A stretch of DNA of 64,000 nucleotides from NCBI RefSeq assembly GCF_014650575.1, contig NZ_BMVF01000008.1, positions 186,001 through 250,000 of the forward strand, given 5' to 3'. Made by a program: the position numbers and the translations under genes. The stretch is from Streptomyces naganishii JCM 4654. Lineage in GTDB: Bacteria; Actinomycetota; Actinomycetes; Streptomycetales; Streptomycetaceae. Each line of letters starts with the position of its first letter. The first letter of the stretch is position 1. Of this stretch, positions 51,006-59,579 are shown one piece after another. The notes beneath the pieces are model-generated. The model was not told the origin of the DNA and searched no databases. It saw nothing but the letters and a program-made list of their open reading frames with translations.

Positions 51006-51556
51006 CCCGTCGCCCCCACCGGACGCCGTGAGCCCACGGCCCCGTGAGGGCGCCCACGCCCCGCCCCGCGCGGCCCCGGAAGCCCGAACGTCCTCGGCCG
51101 CCCAGCCGCGGGACTGTCCCGGGAAGCCGGCGGGCACAACCACCGGCGGACACAACCACGCTGACCGCGCTCCCGCCGCCTCTCGCCCTCCCGCCGAGGC
51201 CTTCCGCGCCGACGAGGGCTGAAGCCACGCGGGACGGAGCCCACGCCGGGCGGGGCCACGCAGGACGGAGCCACGCAGGACGGAGCCACGCAGGACGGAG
51301 GGCAGGCCACCAAGAGCCCAGCCCGGGCCCCGCGTCAGCCCCGCCCATGCCCGCGTCAGCCCGCCCAGGCCCGCGTCAGCCCCGACCCGCCCGGACGAGG
51401 GCGCGCCATGGCGGAGCCATGGCAACCGACGACGCCGTGAGGCGCGCGCGGTGCCAGGCCCGACGAGCCCGGCGCCCGCAGCGCGCGGTGCAGGCCCGGC
51501 GCCCGCAGCGCGCGATGCCAGGCCCCGCGAGCCCGCCGCCCGCGCCCGTAGTTGGG
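51006..51556. repeat. Repeat-rich 550-base convergent region
   Basis: No gene. Three tandem-repeat tracts: three exact copies of GCCACGCAGGACGGA at 51255-51299; three copies of about 21 bases around CCCGCGTCAGCCC at 51328-51388; and about three copies of a 26-base unit GCGCGCGGTGC-AGGCCCGGCGCCC at 51448-51540. They sit between a plus-strand membrane gene and a minus-strand ferritin-like gene. Confidence 0.75.
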
Positions 51557-52303
51557 CTACGCCGCCAAGCCCAAGGCGGCCATTCGCTTCGTGTGGGCCT
51601 CCGTGATCCGGGAGAACATCCGGCCGACCTCGGCGAGGTCGAAGCCGTCGGCGACGCCGCCGACGAGCATCGTGGACAGGGCGTCGCGGTCGGCCACGAC
51701 CCGCTGGGACTGGGACAGCGCCTCGCCCATCAGCCGCCGCGCCCACAGCGCGAGCCGCCCGCCCACGCGCGGGTCCCGCTCGATCGCCGCGCGGACCTTC
51801 TCCACCGCGAAACCGGCGTGCCCCGTGTCGTCGAGGACGGCCAGGACCAGCTCGCGCGTGTCGGAGTCCAGCCGGGCGGCGACCTCCCGGTAGAAGTCGC
51901 TGGCGATCGAGTCGCCGACGTAGGCCTTGACGAGCCCCTCCAGCCAGTCCGAGGGCGCCGTCTGCCGGTGGAAGCCGTCGAGCGCGGCCACGAACGGCTC
52001 CATCGCCAGGGTCGGCTCCTCGCCGACCTCCGCGAGCCGGTCCCGCAGCCGCTCGAAGTGGTGGAACTCGGCCGACGCCATCTTCGCCAGCTCGGCCTTG
52101 TCCGCGAGGGTGGGCGCCAGCTTGGCGTCCTCCGCGAGCCGCTCGAACGCCGCCAGCTCCCCGTACGCGAGCGCGCCGAGCAGGTCCACGACCGCGGCGC
52201 GGTACTGCGGGTCGGCGGCGGCCGTCGCCCAGCCCTGGGCGGCGATGCCGGTGGGTCCGGCGGGTGCGGCGGAGTCGTTGTCAGACTTGTCAGAGCTCGT
52301 CAT
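51557..52303 (-). CDS. Ferritin-like diiron-fold protein
   Basis: 248 residues. A four-helix ferritin-like fold is suggested by GELAAFERLAE, MASAEFHHFERLRDRL and LDDTGHAGFAVEK, with E...ExxH pairs placed for a diiron site. Related actinobacterial proteins (Rv3210c) lie beside the DEAD-box helicase; some members are MiaE-like hydroxylases. Substrate unknown. The ATG at 52303 is preferred; a GTG at 52312 is possible. Confidence 0.8.
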   Translation of the reverse strand: MTSSDKSDNDSAAPAGPTGIAAQGWATAAADPQYRAAVVDLLGALAYGELAAFERLAEDAKLAPTLADKAELAKMASAEFHHFERLRDRLAEVGEEPTLAMEPFVAALDGFHRQTAPSDWLEGLVKAYVGDSIASDFYREVAARLDSDTRELVLAVLDDTGHAGFAVEKVRAAIERDPRVGGRLALWARRLMGEALSQSQRVVADRDALSTMLVGGVADGFDLAEVGRMFSRITEAHTKRMAALGLAA

Positions 52304-52737
52304 GGAGCGCACAATAGCCCGCCTGCCACGCCCGCGAAGGACCTGGTCAGTCAGTGTGACGACGACTACGTGACCAAATCGGCCATCGCGTGTGCGTGAT
52401 TCCGGGGTATGGTGGTAATGCGCCTGCTGAGTACGCCGACGTTACGTGACGTACGCCGACAGGCCGCACGCATGAGGATGCCCGGTCGGTGGCCCGATCG
52501 GCTCCGACCCGACAGCCCTCCCTGACCGTACGGCACTGTGCGTACGACGATCGGAGGGACACCCTCAGCGGTACGAGCGCTGGGCCTGTCCCGCGGACAG
52601 ACCCTAGAGCGTCGGCAGAGGTCCCGTGCCATACGGCCGGCCCGAGCGGTTAGCCCGCACGGCCGCCGACGTCCCCGGCACGGTCAGACACGACCCCCGC
52701 GCTCGCCTCGTGCCGCGCACACAGAAGAGGCAGCACC
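52304..52737. other. Leader/intergenic region before DEAD-box helicase
   Basis: 434 bases. No recognised gene. It should hold the divergent promoters of the ferritin-like gene and the helicase; a plausible -10 (TATGGT, near 52408) has no clear -35. A long GC-rich helicase leader is likely. Upstream of the helicase start the frame has a stop at 52651 and no ATG, GTG or TTG. Confidence 0.5.
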
Positions 52738-55341
52738 CTGACTACTACGTTCCGAGACCTCGGGATCCTCCCCGAGACCGCCGAGGCCCTGGAAGCCGTC
52801 GGCATCACCACTCCCTTCCCCATCCAGGAGATGACGCTCCCCGTGGCCCTCACGGGTACGGACGTCATCGGCCAGGCCAAGACCGGCACGGGCAAGACCC
52901 TCGGCTTCGGCCTCCCGCTCCTCGAGCGCGTGACCGTCCCCGCCGACGTGGAGGCCGGCCGCGCCGCCCCCGAGGCCCTCACCGACGCCCCGCAGGCCCT
53001 CGTCGTCGTCCCCACGCGCGAGCTGTGCGTCCAGGTCACCAACGACCTCCTGACCGCCGGCAAGGTGCGCAACGTGCGCGTCCTGTCCATCTACGGCGGC
53101 CGCGCCTACGAGCCCCAGGTCGAGGCCCTGAAGAAGGGTGTCGACGTCGTCGTCGGCACCCCGGGCCGCCTGCTGGACCTCGCCGGGCAGAAGAAGCTGA
53201 ACCTCAAGCACGTCAAGTGCCTGGTCCTCGACGAGGCCGACGAGATGCTCGACCTGGGCTTCCTGCCCGACGTCGAGAAGATCATCGACATGCTGCCGGC
53301 GAAGCGGCAGACCATGCTGTTCTCGGCCACCATGCCGGGCGCGGTCATCGGCCTCGCCCGCCGCTACATGTCGCAGCCCACGCACATCCGCGCCACCGCG
53401 CCGGACGACGAGGGCGTGACGGTGGCGAACATCAAGCAGTTCGTCTACCGCGCGCACTCCATGGACAAGCCGGAGATGGTCGCCCGCATACTGCAGGCCG
53501 ACGGCCGCGGACTCGCCATGATCTTCTGCCGCACCAAGCGCACGGCCGCCGACATCGCCGAGCAGCTCCAGCGCCGCGGCTTCGCCTCCGGCTCGGTCCA
53601 CGGCGACCTCGGCCAGGGCGCCCGCGAGCAGGCGCTGCGCGCCTTCCGCAACGGCAAGGTGGACGTGCTCGTCTGCACCGACGTGGCCGCCCGCGGCATC
53701 GACGTCGAGGGCGTCACCCACGTCATCAACTACCAGTCCCCCGAGGAAGAGAAGACGTACCTGCACCGCATCGGCCGTACCGGCCGCGCGGGCGCCAAGG
53801 GCACGGCGATCACGCTCGTCGACTGGGACGACATCCCGCGCTGGCAGCTGATCAACAAGGCGCTGGAGCTGGACTTCAACGACCCGCCGGAGACGTACTC
53901 CACCTCTCCGCACCTGTTTGCCGAGCTGGGCATCCCGGAGGGCACCAAGGGCGTCCTGCCGCGCTCGGAGCGCACCCGCGCCGGGCTGGACGCGGAGGAG
54001 CTCGAGGACCTCGGCGAGACCGGCGGCCGCGGTGCGCGCGGACGCGGTGGCCGTGGCGGCCGCGGCGAGGCCCGCCCGGCGGAGCGCGACCGCGACCTCG
54101 AGCGCCCGGCGCGCACCCCGCGCCGCAGGCGCCGTACGCGCGGCGGGACCCCGCTGGACCCGGCCGCGGACAGCGCATCCGGTACGGCGCAGTCCGGTAC
54201 TGCCGTGCCCGGTACGGAGTCTGACGGTCCGTCGGCCGGTTCGCCGGTCTCGGATGAGTCCGGCAGCCGTACCCCGCGCCGCCGTCGGCGGATGCGGAGC
54301 GGTGTTCCGGCGCAGCCGGTGACGGGCGCCGAGGCGGCCGCGCCGTCCGCGTCCGACGACAACCGTCTGCCTGAGCAGGCCGCCGATGCCGCGGTGATCA
54401 CGGCCGAGGGCCCCGCCCTCGACGCCGCCGAGGCTTTGGTGGAGGCCCCGGCCCAGCCGCGCCGCCGTACCCGCAAGTCCGCCGCCGCGACGGCCGTGGA
54501 CACCGCTGACGGGACGGCCGCCGCGGAGGAGCCCGAAGCCAAGCCCCGCCGGCGCACCCGCAAGACGGCGCAGGCCGCCGCCCCGGAGACCGAGGCCGCC
54601 CCCGCGGCCGAGGACGCCGAGGCCGAGCCGCGCCGCCGTACGCGCAAGGTGGCCGCCAAGGCCGCCGAGGTCACGGAGGCCGTCGCCCCCGAGATCCCGG
54701 CGCAGGCCGCCGAGGCGCAGGACGGCGCCGCCGCGGCGGTGGCCGACTCCGTCGAGGCCGTCGAGAGCAAGCCCCGCCGCCGTACGCGCAAGACGGCCGA
54801 ACCGGCCGAGGCGCCCGCGACCGCCGAGGGCGCGGAGAGCAAGCCGCGCCGCACCCGCAAGGCGGCCGCGACCGCCACGGTGGACGCTCCGGAGGAGGCC
54901 GAGGCCAAGCCCCGCCGCACCCGGAAGACCGCGGCCACCGCCGAGGCCGCTGCCGAGACGGCCGTCGACACGGCCGAGGGCGCGGCGACCGTCGCGACCA
55001 AGCCGCGCCGCACCCGCAAGGCGGCGACGACTGCGCCCGAGGTCACCGAGGCCGCTGCGGAGCCGGAGGCCGAGGCCAAGCCCCGCCGCCGTACCCGCAA
55101 GGCGACCGCCGAGACCGCCGTCGACACGGCCGAGGGCGCGACCGCCGACACGGCCGAGGCCGCCGAGGCCAAGCCCCGCAGGCGCACCCGCAAGGCCGCC
55201 GCCACGGAGCCGGTCGCCCCGGAGATCCCGGCGCAGGCCACCGCCGAGCCGGAGGCCGAGGCCAAGCCGCGCCGCCGCACCCGCAAGGCGACGGCCAAGG
55301 CCACCGAGGCGGCGCAGACGGCACAGTCGGCGGAAGCCTGA
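52738..55341 (+). CDS. DEAD-box RNA helicase (RhlE-like) with CTG start
   Basis: 867 residues. The Q motif (TPFPIQEMTLP) lies upstream of the first ATG (52831), so the gene must start earlier; between the in-frame stop at 52651 and there the only start-like codon with a ribosome site is CTG at 52738 (AGAGG seven bases before). Motifs: AKTGTGKT, PTRELCVQ, TPGRLLDL, DEAD, SAT, ARGIDVEGV and HRIGRTGRAG. The C-terminal 300 residues are a disordered Ala/Glu-rich tail with ten PRR(R)TRK motifs, likely RNA binding. Orthologue of Rv3211. Probably ribosome or cold-stress related RNA remodelling. Confidence 0.92.
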   Translation: MTTTFRDLGILPETAEALEAVGITTPFPIQEMTLPVALTGTDVIGQAKTGTGKTLGFGLPLLERVTVPADVEAGRAAPEALTDAPQALVVVPTRELCVQVTNDLLTAGKVRNVRVLSIYGGRAYEPQVEALKKGVDVVVGTPGRLLDLAGQKKLNLKHVKCLVLDEADEMLDLGFLPDVEKIIDMLPAKRQTMLFSATMPGAVIGLARRYMSQPTHIRATAPDDEGVTVANIKQFVYRAHSMDKPEMVARILQADGRGLAMIFCRTKRTAADIAEQLQRRGFASGSVHGDLGQGAREQALRAFRNGKVDVLVCTDVAARGIDVEGVTHVINYQSPEEEKTYLHRIGRTGRAGAKGTAITLVDWDDIPRWQLINKALELDFNDPPETYSTSPHLFAELGIPEGTKGVLPRSERTRAGLDAEELEDLGETGGRGARGRGGRGGRGEARPAERDRDLERPARTPRRRRRTRGGTPLDPAADSASGTAQSGTAVPGTESDGPSAGSPVSDESGSRTPRRRRRMRSGVPAQPVTGAEAAAPSASDDNRLPEQAADAAVITAEGPALDAAEALVEAPAQPRRRTRKSAAATAVDTADGTAAAEEPEAKPRRRTRKTAQAAAPETEAAPAAEDAEAEPRRRTRKVAAKAAEVTEAVAPEIPAQAAEAQDGAAAAVADSVEAVESKPRRRTRKTAEPAEAPATAEGAESKPRRTRKAAATATVDAPEEAEAKPRRTRKTAATAEAAAETAVDTAEGAATVATKPRRTRKAATTAPEVTEAAAEPEAEAKPRRRTRKATAETAVDTAEGATADTAEAAEAKPRRRTRKAAATEPVAPEIPAQATAEPEAEAKPRRRTRKATAKATEAAQTAQSAEA
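54430..55310 (+). repeat. PRR(R)TRK repeat tail
   Basis: Ten copies of (Q/K/E)PRR(R)TRK separated by 25-45 Ala/Glu-rich residues encode an alternately basic and acidic tail of the helicase. Confidence 0.85.
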
Positions 55342-55367
55342 TCCCTGCCCGACCCGGTACGACCCGA

Positions 55368-55402
55368 CGGCCCGGCCCACCTCACGTGGGACCGGGCCGT
55401 CG
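55368..55402. terminator. Terminator after DEAD-box helicase
   Basis: Imperfect hairpin with CGACGGCCCGG and CCGGGCCGTCG arms plus an inner CCCAC/GTGGG pair, in the gap after the helicase stop. Confidence 0.65.
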
Positions 55403-55507
55403 GTCGTTCACGCCCCCGCCCGTACCGGCGCCCCCGCCCCGGCCGGCCCCGGCCAATCGCCGACGCCCGCCGCGCCATCGGCCCCCGGGGACCGATAATC
55501 TCGGCGT

Positions 55508-56398
55508 ATGAGCAGGCCGCCCACCTTCGTTCCGCCGCGCGGGGCCCGTGCGTACCGGCTGTCCACCGCCCGGGGTGAGTTCGCCGTGGTCGACGCGCCC
55601 GCCGCGCCCGGTGCGCGGGCGCGCGGCACCGCCTTGCTGCTGCCCGGGTTCACGGGGAGCAAGGAGGACTTCAACCCGCTGCACGAGCCGCTCGCGGCGC
55701 GCGGGTACCGGACCGTGGCCGTGGACGGGCGGGGGCAGTTCGAGTCGGACGGGCCCGAGCACGACGAGTCGGCCTACGCCCAGGAGGAACTCGCCCGTGA
55801 CGTGCTCGCGCAGGCGGAGGCGCTGGGCACCCCGCTGCATCTGCTCGGGCACTCGCTCGGCGGCCAGATCGCCCGTGCGGCCGTGCTGCTCGACCACTCG
55901 CCCTTCGTCTCGCTCACCCTCATGGCCTCGGGGCCGGCGCAGATCTCCGTGTCGCAGCAGCAGCGCGTGAAGCTGCTGCGGGAGGCGCTCGGGGTGATGT
56001 CGATGGCCCAGGTCTGGGACGCCATGCAGGCGATGGACGCGCCCGAGGAGACCGACACCGGCGCGGAACTGGACCCCGGCCTCGACGACCGCGACGACCT
56101 GCGCCGCCGCTGGCTGGGCAACAAGCCGGCGCAACTACTCGCCACCGGACGTCAGTTGTGCACCGAGCCGGACCGGGTGGCCGAACTCGCCGCCCTGCCG
56201 CTGCCGTTCCACGTGCTGTCGGGCGCGCTGGACGACACCTGGCCGGTCTCGCTGCTGGACGGGATGGCCGAGCGGCTGGGCGCGCACCGCACGATCGTCC
56301 AGGGCGCCGAGCACTCCCCCAACTGCGACCAGCCCCTCGCCACGGCCGACGCCCTGGCCGCCTTCTGGGACACGGTCCCGGAGCAGACCTGCGAGTAG
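55508..56398 (+). CDS. Alpha/beta-fold hydrolase
   Basis: 296 residues. LLLPGFTGSKEDFNPL is the oxyanion region, LLGHSLGGQIAR the nucleophile Ser, ALDDTWPVS the Asp and GAEHSPNCD the His. Cytoplasmic. No family-level function can be assigned. At the 3' end the stop is followed by a 12-base repeat (GAG-AGACG-AC) in about three copies, 56394-56435. Confidence 0.85.
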   Translation: MSRPPTFVPPRGARAYRLSTARGEFAVVDAPAAPGARARGTALLLPGFTGSKEDFNPLHEPLAARGYRTVAVDGRGQFESDGPEHDESAYAQEELARDVLAQAEALGTPLHLLGHSLGGQIARAAVLLDHSPFVSLTLMASGPAQISVSQQQRVKLLREALGVMSMAQVWDAMQAMDAPEETDTGAELDPGLDDRDDLRRRWLGNKPAQLLATGRQLCTEPDRVAELAALPLPFHVLSGALDDTWPVSLLDGMAERLGAHRTIVQGAEHSPNCDQPLATADALAAFWDTVPEQTCE

Positions 56399-56437
56399 AC
56401 GTACGAGCAGACGCACGAGTAGACGTACGGGCAGCCG

Positions 56438-57334
56438 TCAGTACTGCGCCCGCACGTGCTCCCAGAAGCCGTCCCTGAGGGCCCGGCGCAGGTCGGCCTG
56501 GCCGCGCAGCGAGTACTGGAGCAGGCCCTCGGCCTCGACGAGGAGGTCCTGGTCGACCGAGCCCGGCAGGTAGGGGTGGCCGGGGAGGAGCTCCATGAGG
56601 GCGTCCCGGCCGCGTGCGGCGAGCCACTTGGCGGCGATCTGGGCGCCCACGAAGCGGACGTCGTCGCGGGTGGGCCGGGTGCCGCCGGCCGCGTCGTAGG
56701 CGGCGGCGGTGCGCCGGGAGACGTAGGGCTTGAAGAAGTCGAGGTCGAGGGTGCGCTGGCTGTCGACCTCCCACAGCAGCGGCTCGGCCTGGTTGCGGCC
56801 CTCGGGCGCCTCGATGCCCCACAGGTGGACCCGGGCGCCGTACCCCTGGGCGGCCTCCACGGCCGAGACCAGGTCCTCGTCGCCGCCGAGCAGGGCCGCG
56901 TCGCTGATGGCGCGGTGCCGGGCCAGTGACTCCAGGTCCGTGCGGATCAGTGAATCGACGCCCTTCTGCTGGTTGTTGGCGTTGAGGTTGCCCAGGCGCA
57001 CCTTGACGTCGGGCAGTTCGGCGATCGACTGCTGCTCGGCGGTGTGGATGCGGCGGCGGGCGCCGTCGTACCAGTAGACGCGCAGCAGCCGGCTGTCGGC
57101 GAAGATGGTGCGGGCGCGGTCGATGAGCGCGTCGATGAGGCCCTCGGCGTCCAGGTCGAAGGCGCGGCGGTCCTCCGTGCCCGCCACCAGACGTCCCGCG
57201 GCCGCGTAGAGGTAGCCCGCGTCGACGAAGATCGCATGGGTCGAGGGCGTCTTGGCCACCTCGGCGAGCATGCGCTGCAGCAGCTCGTTCGTGCGGTCGA
57301 TGCGGGCGGCGAGCGCCGGGAGGTCGTCGTTCAT
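56438..57334 (-). CDS. NYN-domain ribonuclease-like protein
   Basis: 298 residues from ATG 57334 (MNDDLPALAARIDR...); an ATG three codons upstream is possible. The NYN/PIN-like (LabA, DUF88) domain is shown by HAIFVDAGYLYAAAG, with the second Asp in LLGGDEDLVSAVEAAQGYGARVHLWGI. These residues bind divalent metal in NYN RNases. A C-terminal region of about 100 residues is conserved in actinobacterial members. Target RNA unknown. Confidence 0.83.
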   Translation of the reverse strand: MNDDLPALAARIDRTNELLQRMLAEVAKTPSTHAIFVDAGYLYAAAGRLVAGTEDRRAFDLDAEGLIDALIDRARTIFADSRLLRVYWYDGARRRIHTAEQQSIAELPDVKVRLGNLNANNQQKGVDSLIRTDLESLARHRAISDAALLGGDEDLVSAVEAAQGYGARVHLWGIEAPEGRNQAEPLLWEVDSQRTLDLDFFKPYVSRRTAAAYDAAGGTRPTRDDVRFVGAQIAAKWLAARGRDALMELLPGHPYLPGSVDQDLLVEAEGLLQYSLRGQADLRRALRDGFWEHVRAQY

Positions 57335-57443
57335 CGCTTCCATTGTCCCGGCGGTCACGCTGCGAACACAACCGGTCCCGGTCGGTCGTTCCATGAACCT
57401 CTACCGGTCAGTAGTTAGACGTTCGAAAATTTTCTTTAGCGTA

Positions 57444-57470
57444 GGGAATGTTTGTAACACGCAGCTCGTT
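57444..57470 (+). promoter_or_regulatory. SigR-type promoter of small gene
   Basis: GGGAAT (57444-57449), 18 bases, GTT (57468-57470) in an unusually AT-rich stretch. Perfect fit to SigR. Predicted start of transcription lies about 90 bases before the 50-residue gene. Confidence 0.78.
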
Positions 57471-57566
57471 AAATACGTAGGGAACACCGGGCACCGCCGC
57501 CCCGTGCGCCGCCATCCATCTCAAGTAATTCTCCGCAGGAGGATGACCAGACGAAGGGAGAAGCCC

Positions 57567-57719
57567 TTGCGCTTCGAGATCATGCGACTCGACGAGGTCG
57601 ACGGCACCACCGTGGACAGCACCGTCGTGGACGCCGCCTCCGTCAACCGGATCGTTCAGCAGGCCGCAGCGATCGGCCAGCGGCTCTGGATCCGCCCGGC
57701 CGATACCCCGGCCTCGTAG
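57567..57719 (+). CDS. 50-residue conserved protein under SigR-type promoter
   Basis: 50 residues from a TTG at 57567 with AGGGAG seven bases upstream (LRFEIMRLDEVDGTTVDSTVV...); an ATG at 57582 is a weaker choice. The product ends AIGQRLWIRPADTPAS. I recall close homologues in other Streptomyces, but know no function. No Cys, so not itself a thiol switch. A terminator follows at 57743-57778. Confidence 0.8.
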   Translation: MRFEIMRLDEVDGTTVDSTVVDAASVNRIVQQAAAIGQRLWIRPADTPAS

Positions 57720-57742
57720 GGCGGACCGCTTCAGACGTTTCG

Positions 57743-57778
57743 GAGCCCCCGTACGGCAGCGATGCCGCACGGGGGCTC
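57743..57778. terminator. Bidirectional terminator
   Basis: GAGCCCCCGT pairs with ACGGGGGCTC, with an inner GGCA/TGCC pair, between the small SigR-type gene and convergent marC. Confidence 0.8.
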
Positions 57779-57817
57779 GGTGCGTACGCGGTCGTATACG
57801 CATGCCGCACGTACGCG

Positions 57818-58423
57818 CTATGCCGCGTTGATCACCTGCATGACCCCGTTGATGATCTGCTGCACGGCGATCGCGGAGAGCATCATGCCCGCGAGCCGTG
57901 TCACCAGGACGACCCCGCCGTCCTTGATGACCCGGATGATCAGCAGCGAGTAGCGCATGACCAGCCACAGCACCACGTGGATGGCGAGGATGGCCGACCA
58001 CACCGAGACCTGGGTGGCCACGCTGCCGGCCTTCTGCACGGCGAGGATGACGGACACGATCGCACCCGGCCCGGCCAGCAGGGGCATGCCCAGCGGGACC
58101 AGGGCGACGTTGACGTCCTTGGTCTGCTTGGGCTCGTCGGTCTTGCCGGTGAGCAGGTCCAGCGCGATCAGCAGCAGGAGCAGCCCGCCGGCGATCATCA
58201 GCGCCGGCACCGAGACGTGCAGGTAGTTCAGGATCTGGTGGCCGAGCACGCCGAACACGGCGATGACGCCGCCGGCCACGCAGACGGCCTGGAGGGCCAT
58301 CCGCCGCTGCACCTTGCCGGGCCGTCCGGCGGTCAGCGCGAGGAAGATCGGGGTGATCCCGGGGGGATCCATGATGACAAAAAGGGTCAGGAAGAGAGAG
58401 CCGAAGACGGCAGCGTCGAACAT
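57818..58423 (-). CDS. MarC-family membrane protein
   Basis: 201 residues with six hydrophobic segments (SLFLTLFVIMDPPGITPIFLAL, VLGHQILNYLHVSVPALMIAGG, LVPLGMPLLAGPGAIVSVIL), characteristic of MarC/UPF0056. The family was once linked to multidrug resistance; actual role unknown. Follows the PHP gene by 56 bases on the same strand. Confidence 0.88.
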   Translation of the reverse strand: MFDAAVFGSLFLTLFVIMDPPGITPIFLALTAGRPGKVQRRMALQAVCVAGGVIAVFGVLGHQILNYLHVSVPALMIAGGLLLLLIALDLLTGKTDEPKQTKDVNVALVPLGMPLLAGPGAIVSVILAVQKAGSVATQVSVWSAILAIHVVLWLVMRYSLLIIRVIKDGGVVLVTRLAGMMLSAIAVQQIINGVMQVINAA

Positions 58424-58479
58424 GGGTGAACATGCCTTGCGGGTGCGTGGGTGAAAGGGGGACGGCGGAGGGGCGCGGT

Positions 58480-59337
58480 TCAGGCCCCGCCGGCTCCCGG
58501 CACCGGGAACGCCCCGGTGGCGCGCCGTGTGATCTCCCCGTAGACCTCGGGGTCGGTGGTGAACTCGCCGAGCGAGACGGTCTTGCGGCTGCCGTGGTAG
58601 TCGCTGGAGCCGGTGACCAGCAGTCCCAGCTCCCCGGCGAGGCCGCGCAGATAGGCCCGGGCGTCGGCGTCGTGGTCCATGTGGTCGACCTCGATGCCGT
58701 CCAGTCCGGCGGCCGCCATCTCGGCGATACGGGACTCCGGCACCGTACGGCCCCGCTTGGCGGCCGCCGGATGGGCGAAGACGCAGACCCCGCCCGCGCC
58801 CTTGACCAGCCGGATCGCCTCGAACGGGTCCGTCTCGTGCTTGGGCACGTAGGCCCGGCCGCCGTCGGCCAGCCACTGCTCGGTGAAGGCGTCGTTCACG
58901 GTCGGCACCACGCCGAGCTCGACGAGCGCGGAGGCGACGTGCGGCCGGCCGACCGAGCCGTCGCCCGCGATCCGCGCCACCTGCTCCCAGGTGACCGGCA
59001 CGCCCAGCTCGTTGAGCCTGGCGACCATTCCCTTGGCGCGCGGTACGCGGTCGTCGCGGACCAGCTCGCGCTCGGCGAGCAGGTCGGGCTCGTCGGGGTC
59101 GAAGAGGTACGCCAGCATGTGCATGCTGATGCCGTCGATGCGGCAGGAGAGCTCGGCGCCGGTGACGAGGGTGAGCCCCGCGGGCAGCGCGGCGATCGCC
59201 TCGGCGTGGCCGCGGGTGGTGTCGTGGTCGGTCAGCGCGACCGCGTCCAGACCGGCCGCGGCGGCGGCGCGCACCAGCTCGGCCGGGGTGTCCGTGCCGT
59301 CGGAAGCGGTGGAGTGGGTGTGCAGATCGATGCGCAC
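58480..59337 (-). CDS. PHP-domain phosphoesterase (TrpH/RNase AM type)
   Basis: 285 residues from a GTG at 59337 (VRIDLHTHSTASDGT). PHP metal ligands appear as DLHTHST, LTDHDT, FAHPAAAK and SSDYHG, the pattern of TrpH/YciV, a trinuclear phosphoesterase that hydrolyses 3',5'-bisnucleotides and 5' ends of RNA. Operon with marC. No tryptophan genes nearby. Confidence 0.9.
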   Translation of the reverse strand: MRIDLHTHSTASDGTDTPAELVRAAAAAGLDAVALTDHDTTRGHAEAIAALPAGLTLVTGAELSCRIDGISMHMLAYLFDPDEPDLLAERELVRDDRVPRAKGMVARLNELGVPVTWEQVARIAGDGSVGRPHVASALVELGVVPTVNDAFTEQWLADGGRAYVPKHETDPFEAIRLVKGAGGVCVFAHPAAAKRGRTVPESRIAEMAAAGLDGIEVDHMDHDADARAYLRGLAGELGLLVTGSSDYHGSRKTVSLGEFTTDPEVYGEITRRATGAFPVPGAGGA

Positions 59338-59579
59338 GACACGACTCCAGGCGGGACGGGACGGAAGGGACGCTTAAGGATAACGGTCCCCGAGGAGTGT
59401 CCTGTCACAACCGGAGCCGCCCTGCACCCCCTACAGCGCCCCTTCGCGCGCCTTACGCACACCTACGCGCCCCACGCGCGCGCCCGCGCCCCCACAACTC
59501 ACGCCCCGCGCCGCCGCAACTCACTCCCGCACCCGGAACACCGGATGCCGCGCCCTGCGGCCCCTGCGGCCGAGGCTCC

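Noticed and set aside
51255..51299. Possible CRISPR or IS end
   Set aside because: 15-base direct tandem copies without spacers, transposase or terminal inverted repeats.
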